NCBI RefSeq assembly: GCF_000173355.1
Contig: NZ_ABXA01000031.1
Span: 42,363-106,362 of the forward strand
DNA from: Anaerococcus hydrogenalis DSM 7454
GTDB taxonomy: Bacteria > Bacillota > Clostridia > Tissierellales > Peptoniphilaceae
Direction: 5' to 3'
Length of the DNA stretch: 64,000 nt
Numbering within the stretch: the first letter of the stretch is position 1; every line of letters starts with the position of its first letter. Positions 53,597 through 62,087 of this stretch are shown in pieces. The notes beneath the pieces were generated by a model. It was given only the letters and a program-made list of their open reading frames with translations. It ran no database searches and was not told the DNA's origin. A program made the position numbers and the translations under genes.

Positions 53597-55417
53597 TTAT
53601 TCTACTGTTACTGATTTAGCTAAATTTCTTGGTTTATCTACATCAATTCCCTTTGCATCTGATGTGTAATAAGCAAGTAATTGTTGTGGAACTACAGCTA
53701 GTACTGGGTAAAGGGCATCTATTGTTTCTGGTAATTTGTAAGTGTAGTGAGAAATATCTTCAAGGTGGTCATCACTTCTTGCTATTGAGAAAATATTCGC
53801 TCCTCTTGAAATAACTTCTTTTACATTTGAAATTGTCTTTTCCATAATATTTTCTTGAGTTGCAACTGTAACAACTGGTGTTCCCTCTTCAATTAGGGCA
53901 ATTGTACCGTGTTTTAATTCTCCAGCTGCAAAGGCTTCTGAGTGAATATATGAAACTTCTTTTAATTTCAAAGCACCTTCTATTACAGATTTATAATCTA
54001 GGCCACGTCCTAGGTAAAATATTGATTCAGAGTTTTTAATCTCTTGGGCATATTTTTTGATATCTTCTATATCATCAAGAATTTCCTTAACTTTTTCTGG
54101 GATTTTCTTGATTTCTTCTAAGATATTTTTGTATTCTTCTTCACTTATTGTTTCTAATTTTCTAGCAAAGTCTAAGGCTAGCATATAAAATGAGATTATT
54201 TGTGTTGTATAAGCCTTAGTAGATGCTACTGCAATTTCAGGTCCTGCATAACAATAAATTGTCTTATCAGCTTCCCTATCAAGAGATGATGCAACTACAT
54301 TTGTCAAAACAAGAGTCTTTGCTCCCTTTTCTCTAGCAAGTCTTAAAGCTGCAAGGGTATCAGCAGTTTCTCCTGATTGAGATGGTAAAATTATTAAAGT
54401 TTTATCATCTATAAATGGATCATTGTATCTAAACTCACTTGCTATATCACAGATTACTGGAATTTTTGCAAATTTTTCAAAGGCATATGAACCAACAATA
54501 CCTGCATTGTAGGCTGTACCACAAGCTACCATATAAATTTTATTAAAGCCTTCAAGTTCTTCCTTGCTAAAGGCGTTTTCTTTAAAATCTATAAGACTAT
54601 CTGTCATCTTGTATTTGATAGTATCAGCAATAGCCTTTGGTTGCTCATTAATTTCTTTAATCATGAAATGGTCATAGCCTTCTTTTGTAGCATCTTCAAA
54701 TGAGAAAGTAACCTTAGAAACTTCTCTTTCTACTTCCTTATTTTCCCTATCATAGATAGTATATTCATTTCCTTTTATATCAACAAGGTCTCCATTTTCA
54801 AGATAAACTACATCTTTTGTATATTTAATAATTGATGGTAAATCACTTGCTGCAAGAATTCCGTCATCAGTAAGTCCTAAAACAAGTGGACTTTCTTCTC
54901 TTAAAACAATAAGTCTATCATCTTCGTCTTGGCAAATAATTCCAAGTGCATAAGATCCCCTAAGCATAGCCTTAGCTTTTCTTACTGCATCTAATAGGTC
55001 ATTTTCATAGAATTTTTCAATTAAAACTGCTATTACTTCTGTATCAGTTTCTGATTTAAAAGTATATCCTTCTTTTTTAAGATTTTCTTTTAATTCATTG
55101 TAATTTTCAATAATTCCATTATGAACTACAGCAATTTTCCCATTATTTGAAAGGTGTGGGTGTGAATTTACATCTGAAGGACCACCATGAGTTGCCCATC
55201 TAATATGGCCAATTCCCAAATGTCCCTTGATAGGATTTTTAGAAAGTTCATCTTTTAAAACTTTAACCTTACCACTTTTTTTAACTGTAGAAAGTACTCC
55301 TTCATCAATTAATGAAATTCCAGCAGAATCATATCCCCTGTATTCCAATCTTTCGAGACCTTCAACAATTACATCTCTAGCTTCTAAATTTCCTTTGTAA
55401 CATACTATTCCGCACAT
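53597..55417 (-). CDS. glmS: Glutamine--fructose-6-phosphate aminotransferase GlmS
   Basis: The 606-residue enzyme begins MCGIVCYKGNLEARDVIVEG; Cys2 becomes the N-terminal nucleophile of the glutaminase domain (HIRWATHGGPSDVNSHPH). Two SIS sugar-binding domains follow (MVACGTAYNAGIVGSYAFEK; LPSQSGETADTLAALRLARE; FYLGRGLDYKSVIEGALKLK) and the C-terminal KSVTVE. It makes glucosamine 6-phosphate for the cell wall. Its mRNA carries a self-cleaving glmS ribozyme. Confidence 0.98.
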   Translation of the reverse strand: MCGIVCYKGNLEARDVIVEGLERLEYRGYDSAGISLIDEGVLSTVKKSGKVKVLKDELSKNPIKGHLGIGHIRWATHGGPSDVNSHPHLSNNGKIAVVHNGIIENYNELKENLKKEGYTFKSETDTEVIAVLIEKFYENDLLDAVRKAKAMLRGSYALGIICQDEDDRLIVLREESPLVLGLTDDGILAASDLPSIIKYTKDVVYLENGDLVDIKGNEYTIYDRENKEVEREVSKVTFSFEDATKEGYDHFMIKEINEQPKAIADTIKYKMTDSLIDFKENAFSKEELEGFNKIYMVACGTAYNAGIVGSYAFEKFAKIPVICDIASEFRYNDPFIDDKTLIILPSQSGETADTLAALRLAREKGAKTLVLTNVVASSLDREADKTIYCYAGPEIAVASTKAYTTQIISFYMLALDFARKLETISEEEYKNILEEIKKIPEKVKEILDDIEDIKKYAQEIKNSESIFYLGRGLDYKSVIEGALKLKEVSYIHSEAFAAGELKHGTIALIEEGTPVVTVATQENIMEKTISNVKEVISRGANIFSIARSDDHLEDISHYTYKLPETIDALYPVLAVVPQQLLAYYTSDAKGIDVDKPRNLAKSVTVE

Positions 55418-55444
55418 AGTATCCTCCTTATATATTTAATTTTA

Positions 55445-55580
55445 GAGGTATCACTTTATTTTCTTTGTAATAAGAATTGCTTCTTATCTTTGTTAAATAC
55501 TAAGCCTGTGAAAGCTATAGAGCATCCGCCGAATTTTCGATAACTCCATTCCTCGTCATCCCAAAGGGATCTGGCGCTAA
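55445..55580 (-). ncRNA. glmS ribozyme (glucosamine-6-phosphate-activated)
   Basis: Between a TATAAT (55603-55608) and the glmS start, the minus strand contains the invariant core: cleavage site A|GCGCC (between 55578 and 55577), CCAGATCCCTTTGGGATGAC, GAGGAATGGAGTTATCGAAA, TTCGGCGGATGC (55522-55533) and the P3/P4 tail GCTTTCACAGGC to GTGATACC. When glucosamine 6-phosphate is abundant the RNA cleaves itself and glmS expression falls. Confidence 0.95.
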
Positions 55581-55685
55581 TTGATTTTTACCTCGTTTTA
55601 ACATTATACACTATAATTATGAATAAAAAAAGTAATAAAAATAAGCTTTATTTTAGGAAATTTTTATAAAATATTTTTAATATCC

Positions 55686-55716
55686 AAAAAAATAAACCGG
55701 ACTTAAAGCCCGGTTT
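55686..55716 (-). terminator. Terminator of nifJ
   Basis: AAACCGG (55694-55700) pairs with CCGGTTT (55710-55716); A-to-T run outward on the minus strand, 34 bases after the nifJ stop. Confidence 0.85.
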
Positions 55717-55749
55717 ATTAAAACACTTAGTAATTAGTAGCTATTATTA

Positions 55750-58700
55750 TTATTTATTTTCCATCTTTTTATAAGATTCTAATCTTTCCTTAGCAGCTTC
55801 TTCAGCTTCTGCATATAACCTATCTGCATCTTCTGGGAAGGCTTTTTTAAGGGAAGCATACCTTACTTCACCTTGTAGGAATTCTTGGAAAGATTCTGTA
55901 GGATCTTTACTATCTAGGCTAAATGGATTCTTGCCTTCTTCTTTAAGAAGTGGGTTAAATCTCCATAAGTGCCAATATCCACTTGCTACAGCTTCTTTTT
56001 CTCTTCTTTGAGTCTTGCCCATTCCTGCTTTTAGTCCGTGGTTAATACATGGAGCGTAGGCAATTATTAGTGATGGACCATGGTAGGATTCTGCTTCTTT
56101 TATTGCTTTTAATGTTTGAGCTTGGTTTGCTCCCATTGCAACTTGGGCAACATAAACATATCCATAAGTTGTCATCATTAAACCAAGGTCTTTCTTTCTA
56201 ACTTTTTTACCACTTGCTGCAAATTTTGCTACAGCTGCAAGAGGAGTTGCCTTTGATGATTGTCCACCTGTATTTGAGTAAACTTCTGTATCAAATACGA
56301 TAATATTAATGTCATCGCCACTTGCAAGAACATGGTCTACTCCAGAAAATCCTATATCATAAGCCCATCCGTCTCCACCGTAGATCCAAACAGATTTTTT
56401 AACTAAATAATCTTTTAGATTTTTAATTCTTTCTATAATCTTGTTAGCTTCTTCATTGTCAGTTTCATTTGCTATTAATGATTCGATCTTTATTGCTGCT
56501 TTTTTACTTTGTTCAAAATCATCATTATTTTCTAACCATTCGTTAAAGGCATCGTTAAGAGGTGTAGAAACTTTTAATTCTAAGAATTTTTTCATTAGGG
56601 TTTCTAGTAAGAATTTATTTGATTTTGTTGCAAGAAGCATACCATAACCATATTCTGCTGCATCTTCAAATAAGGATGATGCCCAAGCTGGACCTTCTCC
56701 GTTTTTATTTGTACAGTATGGCATTGATGGAACTGATGATCCCCAAATTGATGAACATCCTGTTGCGTTTGAAATAATTTGATGGTCACCGTAAAGTTGG
56801 GTTATTAATTTTGCGTAAGGTGTTTCTCCACAGCCTGCACATGCACCTGAGAATTCAAGTAATGGTTGGCTAAATTGTGAATTTTTAACATTTGTTGGAG
56901 CTATCTCATCATTTCTATATCCAACTTCACCATGAGCAAATTCCCAATTATCTGCTTGTTTTTCAATTTGTTCATCTATTGGTTTCATAGCTAAGGCTTT
57001 CTTTGGAGCTGGACATACGTCAACACAGTTTCCACATCCCATACAATCATATGGTGAAACTTGGATTCTAAATTCGTATCCTTCAAGTCCCTTGCCTATA
57101 GCTTTTTTAGTTTCAAATCCTTCTGGTGCCTTAGCTTTTTGTTCTTCATCTAATAAGAATGGTCTAATTGTAGCGTGTGGACAAATGTATGAACATTGGT
57201 TACATTGGATACAATTATCTATATTCCATTCTGGAACAAATAAAGCTATACCACGTTTTTCATATCTAGAAGTTCCTGCCATATATTGACCATCATCGTA
57301 TGGTAAGTATGTTGAAACTGGTAGGTCATCTTCTTTTAGGTTTATAATTGGTCTAACCATATTTTTGATAAAGTCAGGTTCATTTTCATTTTCGCCTTCC
57401 CTATCATCTTTTAGGTTTTTCCATTCTTCTTTAACTTTTATTTCTTGTAATTCTTCACTTGCACGGTCAACTGCCTTGTTGTTCATATCAACAATATCTT
57501 GACCCTTCATTCCATAAGATTTTTCTATAGAATCTTTTAGGTATTTTATAGCATCATCTATTGGTAAAACTTCTGAAAGAATGAAGAAAGCTGTTTGGAT
57601 AACCATGTTTGTTCTATGTCCAAGGCCTACTTCTTGGGCTATTTTTGAAGCATTTACTGTGTAGAATTTAATATTTTTATCTGCAATTTCTTTTAAAAGA
57701 TAATTTGGAATGTGTTCTTCAAGTTCTTCTTCTGACCAAATTGTATTTAATAAGAAGATTCCACCTTCTTTTAAGTTTTTAACCAAATCGTATTGTCTTA
57801 CATAAGCTTGTGGTGAGCATGATACAAAGTCAGCTTCGTCTATAAAGTATGCAGCATGGATTGGGTTTGGTGAAAATCTTAAGTGAGACATTGTTAAACC
57901 ATTGGATTTTTTGGCATCATAGTCAAAATATCCTTGGGCGAACATATCAGTATTATCGCCTATAATTTTTATAGCAGATTTATTTGCTCCTACTGTTCCA
58001 TCTCCACCGTTTCCCCAGAAAATACAACGTGTAGTTTTTCCATCGTTAATAACAAAGCTGTCATCAACTTCAAGTGATGTATGAGTTACATCATCATTAA
58101 TTCCAACTGTAAAGTGGTTTTTAGGATTTTCTTTTGCTAAATTATCAAATACTGATTTAAAGTGAGCAGGTCTTGTATCTTTTTGTCCAAGTCCATATCT
58201 TCCTGCTATTATTTTTGGATTTCTATCAGAGTCTGAAAATGCTTCTAATACATCTAAATATAATGGTTCTCCTGCTGATCCTTTTTCTTTTGTCCTATCA
58301 AGAACTGCAATTCTTTCAACTGTTTCTGGAATTGCTTCTAATAAGTGTTTGGTTGAGAAAGGTCTATAAAGATGAACTTTTACAAGTCCTACTTTTCTAC
58401 CTTCTTTATTTAATTCTTCTACAGTTTGTTGGATAGTATCTGTACCTGATCCCATAGCAACAATTATATCTGTAGCATCATCAGCACCAACATAGTTAAA
58501 TAAAGAATAATTTGTTCCAATTTTTTCGTTTACTTTTTCCATATAAGAAAGAACGATTTCAGGAATAGCATCATAAGCCTTATTTTGTGCTTCTGCTCTT
58601 TGGAAATATCCACTTTTTTCAAATACACCACGCATGGTTGGTCTGTGTGGATTTAGAGAATCGTTTTTAAAATCGTCAATAGCTTTCCAATCAACCATAT

Positions 58701-59283
58701 CTTCGAATTGGTCATAATCCCAAACGTCGATTTTTTGAATTTCGTGACTTGTTCTAAATCCATCAAAGAAATTTACAAATGGAACTCTTCCCTTAATAGC
58801 TGCAAGATGGGCTACTGGTGATAGGTCCATAATTTCTTGAACAGAACCTTCTGCAAGCATAGCAAATCCTGTTGCTCTTGCTGCCATAACGTCTTGGTGG
58901 TCACCATACATATTGATTGCAGATGTTGATAAAGAACGAGCTGCTACATGGAAAACTGCTGGAAGTCTTTCTCCTGCTATTTTGTACATATCAGGAATCA
59001 TAAGTAAAAGTCCTTGACTTGCTGTGTATGTAGATGTTAATGCTCCTGCTGCAAGGGAACCATGTACTGCTCCTGCTGCTCCTGCTTCATGTTGCATTTC
59101 TGTTACAGAAACTGGATTTCCGAAAAGATTTAATCTTTCGTTAGCTGCCCATTTATCAATAAATTCTGGCATTGGTGAAGATGGAGTTATAGGATATATA
59201 GCTGAAACTTCACTAAAAGCATAAGATACGTGAGCCGCTGCTGTGTTACCATCCATGGTAACTTTTCTTCTTTTTATTGTCAT
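55750..59283 (-). CDS. nifJ: Pyruvate:ferredoxin (flavodoxin) oxidoreductase
   Basis: The 1177-residue single-chain enzyme opens MTIKRRKVTMDGNTAAAHVS and has the pyruvate-binding YPITPSSPMPEFIDKWA, the domain III region YGLGQKDTRPAHFKSVFDNL, a 2[4Fe-4S] ferredoxin-like domain (CIQCNQCSYICPHA about 688; CMGCGNCVDVCPAP about 743), the proximal-cluster cysteine SGACAGCGETPYAKLITQLY, and the thiamine-diphosphate site GDGWAYDIGFSGVDHVLASG plus DTEVYSNTGGQSSKATPLAA. It converts pyruvate and CoA to acetyl-CoA, CO2 and reduced ferredoxin, the core of anaerobic energy metabolism here. Monocistronic. Confidence 0.98.
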   Translation of the reverse strand: MTIKRRKVTMDGNTAAAHVSYAFSEVSAIYPITPSSPMPEFIDKWAANERLNLFGNPVSVTEMQHEAGAAGAVHGSLAAGALTSTYTASQGLLLMIPDMYKIAGERLPAVFHVAARSLSTSAINMYGDHQDVMAARATGFAMLAEGSVQEIMDLSPVAHLAAIKGRVPFVNFFDGFRTSHEIQKIDVWDYDQFEDMVDWKAIDDFKNDSLNPHRPTMRGVFEKSGYFQRAEAQNKAYDAIPEIVLSYMEKVNEKIGTNYSLFNYVGADDATDIIVAMGSGTDTIQQTVEELNKEGRKVGLVKVHLYRPFSTKHLLEAIPETVERIAVLDRTKEKGSAGEPLYLDVLEAFSDSDRNPKIIAGRYGLGQKDTRPAHFKSVFDNLAKENPKNHFTVGINDDVTHTSLEVDDSFVINDGKTTRCIFWGNGGDGTVGANKSAIKIIGDNTDMFAQGYFDYDAKKSNGLTMSHLRFSPNPIHAAYFIDEADFVSCSPQAYVRQYDLVKNLKEGGIFLLNTIWSEEELEEHIPNYLLKEIADKNIKFYTVNASKIAQEVGLGHRTNMVIQTAFFILSEVLPIDDAIKYLKDSIEKSYGMKGQDIVDMNNKAVDRASEELQEIKVKEEWKNLKDDREGENENEPDFIKNMVRPIINLKEDDLPVSTYLPYDDGQYMAGTSRYEKRGIALFVPEWNIDNCIQCNQCSYICPHATIRPFLLDEEQKAKAPEGFETKKAIGKGLEGYEFRIQVSPYDCMGCGNCVDVCPAPKKALAMKPIDEQIEKQADNWEFAHGEVGYRNDEIAPTNVKNSQFSQPLLEFSGACAGCGETPYAKLITQLYGDHQIISNATGCSSIWGSSVPSMPYCTNKNGEGPAWASSLFEDAAEYGYGMLLATKSNKFLLETLMKKFLELKVSTPLNDAFNEWLENNDDFEQSKKAAIKIESLIANETDNEEANKIIERIKNLKDYLVKKSVWIYGGDGWAYDIGFSGVDHVLASGDDINIIVFDTEVYSNTGGQSSKATPLAAVAKFAASGKKVRKKDLGLMMTTYGYVYVAQVAMGANQAQTLKAIKEAESYHGPSLIIAYAPCINHGLKAGMGKTQRREKEAVASGYWHLWRFNPLLKEEGKNPFSLDSKDPTESFQEFLQGEVRYASLKKAFPEDADRLYAEAEEAAKERLESYKKMENK

Positions 59284-59340
59284 AAAAATTACTCCTTTTT
59301 AATAATTTTTTATTAAAGTTTTCTTAAGATCATAAGCTCA

Positions 59341-59370
59341 AAAATAGAACTCAAAAGAGTTCTATTTTTT
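59341..59370 (-). terminator. Terminator of the dicarboxylate/amino acid symporter gene
   Basis: AAAATAGAACTC / GAGTTCTATTTT hairpin (59341-59367) around an AAAA loop, T run on the minus strand, overlapping the symporter stop. Confidence 0.85.
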
Positions 59371-60592
59371 ATTGCTTAACTAGTTCATCAATATATTCAG
59401 CATTAGCTTGTGGATCTAATTTAAATCCTGAAATTTTATTTACAACGCAAGCTATAGCTGCATCACCTGTTATGTTACATGCAGTTCCGAAAGAATCTTG
59501 AGCAACATATAGGGCAATGATTAAGGCTGTCATTGGTTCTGTAAATCCAAGCATAGATTGAAGAATACCTAGGGCTGCCATTACTGCTCCACCTGGTACT
59601 CCTGGTGCTGCTACCATTGTTACTCCTAACATTAGGATGAATGGGAACACATGTTGGAAACCTACATCTGATCCATTAAGCATTAATATTGATAAAGAAC
59701 AAGATGTAAGTGTTATTGTTGAACCTGATAAGTGAATTGTTGCACAAAGTGGAATTACAAAGTCTGCTATACCCTTATTTACACCTAATTTATAAGTTTG
59801 GTTAAGTGTAACTGGAATTGTTGCTGCAGATGATTGTGTTCCTATAGCTGTCATATAAGCTGGAATCATAGTTTTGATTTTTGAGAATGGATTTCCGCCT
59901 GCCATTGAGCTTGCTATAGTAAATTGTGTAGTAATTGTTAGGTAGTGGAGTATTAATACCATGATAAATACTCTTGCAAATACTGAAAGTACTACTGCTA
60001 CAGTTCCTTGATAAGCCATGTTTGCAAAAATACCACAAATGTGGAATGGCAATAATGGAATTACAACTGATGATATTAATTTAGTAATAATATCAGAAAA
60101 TTCATGAACTGCTTTTTTAAGAACGTCAGCCTTTGCAGCTGCTATACCAACACCTAGAATAAATGAAATAATAAGTGCTGTTGTAACAGAAAATACTGGA
60201 TCCATTGGGGATTCAAATATTGGCTTTAATACGTGTCCTGCATTTTTATCAGGGTCAAATGAAATTGCTCCCTTTTTGATAAATGTTGGAAGAACAACGC
60301 TACCTACAAAATATGTAATAGTTCCGAATACTACTGTTGACAAATACGCAAGTCCTGCTGTAATTGCTAGTGTCTTTCCTGCTGAATCTCCTAGATCTGC
60401 TATACCAGGAATTACAAATCCCATAATGATAAGTGGAATAACAAATCCTAAGAAGTTGCCAAATAGACCATTAAATGTTATTAGTAATCTAACCAAAATC
60501 TTTAAAGCACCAACTTTTTGTGCTACTAGACCGATTATAATACCTAGAATAATTGCAATAATAAGTCTTGGCAATAAACCTAGTTTCTTCAT
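59369..60592 (-). CDS. Dicarboxylate/amino acid:cation symporter (DAACS family)
   Basis: The 407-residue membrane protein has the elevator-transporter layout: eight membrane helices and two hairpins. HP1 region ATIPVTLN (TQSSAATIPVTLNQTY, serine-rich), TM7 CATIHLSGSTITLTSCSLSI, HP2 MLGVTMVAAPGVPGGAVMAA and TM8 AQDSFGTACNITGDAAIACV with the substrate and sodium-site residues. This branch is nearest to serine/threonine or dicarboxylate carriers; substrate uncertain. It has a strong promoter with an overlapping palindrome. Confidence 0.88.
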   Translation of the reverse strand: MKKLGLLPRLIIAIILGIIIGLVAQKVGALKILVRLLITFNGLFGNFLGFVIPLIIMGFVIPGIADLGDSAGKTLAITAGLAYLSTVVFGTITYFVGSVVLPTFIKKGAISFDPDKNAGHVLKPIFESPMDPVFSVTTALIISFILGVGIAAAKADVLKKAVHEFSDIITKLISSVVIPLLPFHICGIFANMAYQGTVAVVLSVFARVFIMVLILHYLTITTQFTIASSMAGGNPFSKIKTMIPAYMTAIGTQSSAATIPVTLNQTYKLGVNKGIADFVIPLCATIHLSGSTITLTSCSLSILMLNGSDVGFQHVFPFILMLGVTMVAAPGVPGGAVMAALGILQSMLGFTEPMTALIIALYVAQDSFGTACNITGDAAIACVVNKISGFKLDPQANAEYIDELVKQ

Positions 60593-60621
60593 TTCTATTT
60601 CCTCCTTGAAATGAATTATAT

Positions 60622-60669
60622 TGATCTTAAGATCACCTAAATAATATCAGTTTTTTCTTTTCATGTCAA
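60622..60669 (-). promoter_or_regulatory. Symporter promoter with a palindromic operator
   Basis: On the minus strand TTGACA (60664-60669), 17-base spacer, TATTAT (60641-60646). Six bases on is the perfect palindrome TGATCTTAAGATCA (60622-60635), sitting on the expected transcription start. Part of the same motif occurs upstream of nifJ (59321-59334). The remaining 60670-60833 has no gene and no other clear signal. Confidence 0.7.
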
Positions 60670-60833
60670 CATTTTCATGGTTTATTTTAATTTTCTTTTC
60701 ATATTATTTTAATCAGGTTAATATTTTGTTATATCCCCTTAAATTAAATATTCTAGTTGATAATAGAAATCTATTATTTTGATTTTTTTACACCTATTCG
60801 GGTCCTGTTTTGGTATTGTTTTCCCTTTTTTAA

Positions 60834-60868
60834 AAAATAAAGATTTGCTAAATACTTTTAGCAAATCT
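60834..60868 (-). terminator. Terminator after the ABC exporter remnant
   Basis: AGATTTGCTAAA (60841-60852) pairs with TTTAGCAAATCT (60857-60868), T-rich tail on the minus strand. Confidence 0.8.
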
Positions 60869-60884
60869 TACTTCAAATTTTTTT

Positions 60885-61909
60885 CTAAATATCTATAATT
60901 TTATCAAATTTATTCAACATTTCCTCATCAATTTTATGAGTTATTATAATAACAGTTTGGTCTAGTGAGAGAAGTTTTTCTAAAACTTCTTTTGAATTTT
61001 TCTCATCAAGGGCTGCTGTTGGTTCATCGTAAATCATGATTGCCCTGGTTTCAATAAGAGATCTTAATATGCTTATTCTCATCATCTCTCCACCAGATAA
61101 TCCCTCGTTTTTACTTATCTTATCGCTCAATTTTTTATCTATATTAAAAACAGATAAATCAATTTTTTTGTTCCTTTTCTTTCTATAAAAATTTATATTA
61201 TCTTCCAAACTCCCGTCTATTATATTTGGTTTTTGGTCAATATATAGGATATAATCCCTATAATCAAAATCTTTAATACTCTCACCATTTAGCAATATTT
61301 CTCCCTTATTAGGGGAAATTTCTCCACATAAAATTTTTGACAGGGTTGATTTTCCCTTACCAGATTCTCCTCTGATTAAATACTTATTTCCATAAGAAAA
61401 ATCAAAATTAAAATCATTAATTATTTTTTTATTTTCGTATGAAAAAGAAATATTTTTGGCAGAAAGATCTATTGGGGAGGTAGGAGTTTGAAATTAATAT
61501 AAATAATAGAAATTACAGCAAAAAACATAGTCAAGGCTAGGTTTATGGCATTTATTTTTACCATAAAGCGATTGGCATAAAGATTTTCAATATTAGTTGT
61601 GTAGTTTGCAATATTTATTTCCTTATTATTTTTCAAATCCTTTTTAAAAAGTTCATTTTTTAAACCAATAAATTTTTCCATCCCCATCCTATAATTAAGT
61701 CTAAAAGCTAAATTTGATGAAATAAAATTTATCAAAACCAAAAATAATAATTTTATAAGGTTCGATTTAAATTCTCCCATATTCAAATTTGAAATTGAAG
61801 TTACAACTTTCCCCATAAAAATCCCAATTAAAGAAAGACTTGATGATGTGAAAATCAACAGCAAGATTATAAGTGAATAAGCTATTAAAGATTTTGATTT
61901 GTTTTTCAT
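60885..61909 (-). pseudogene. ABC exporter (fused membrane-ATPase type), internally deleted remnant
   Basis: From 61909 an exporter membrane domain runs 146 residues (helices at about 9-32, 48-68, 122-140) and stops at 61469. The next frame begins SPIDLSAKNISFSYENKKII and gives a complete nucleotide-binding domain: Walker A GESGKGKST, Q-loop IDQKPNIIDGSLEDNINF, signature LSGGEMMRISILRSL, Walker B AIMIYDEPTAALDE and H-loop THKID. A normal member of this family has about 540-580 residues; here the two parts total about 340, so roughly 200 residues spanning the last helices and linker are missing as well as the frame. This looks like real decay. Confidence 0.8.
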
Positions 61910-61998
61910 AAATTTTTCCTATTATTAAATGTAAATATTTCTATTATTCTACTCATAAATTTTTAACTTTATAAAATATTTTCAATACAATAAATTGA

Positions 61999-62033
61999 AA
62001 AAGACGAGAAAACAAATTTCCTCGTCTTTTTTT
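61999..62033 (-). terminator. Terminator of the surface-protein gene
   Basis: AAAAGACGAG (61999-62008) pairs with CTCGTCTTTT (62021-62030), T runs on both strands, 55 bases after the surface-protein stop. Confidence 0.8.
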
Positions 62034-62087
62034 ATCTTGGGAATTTATAAAATTCCTTTTTTCTTATTAAAACTTATTAGCAATGTT

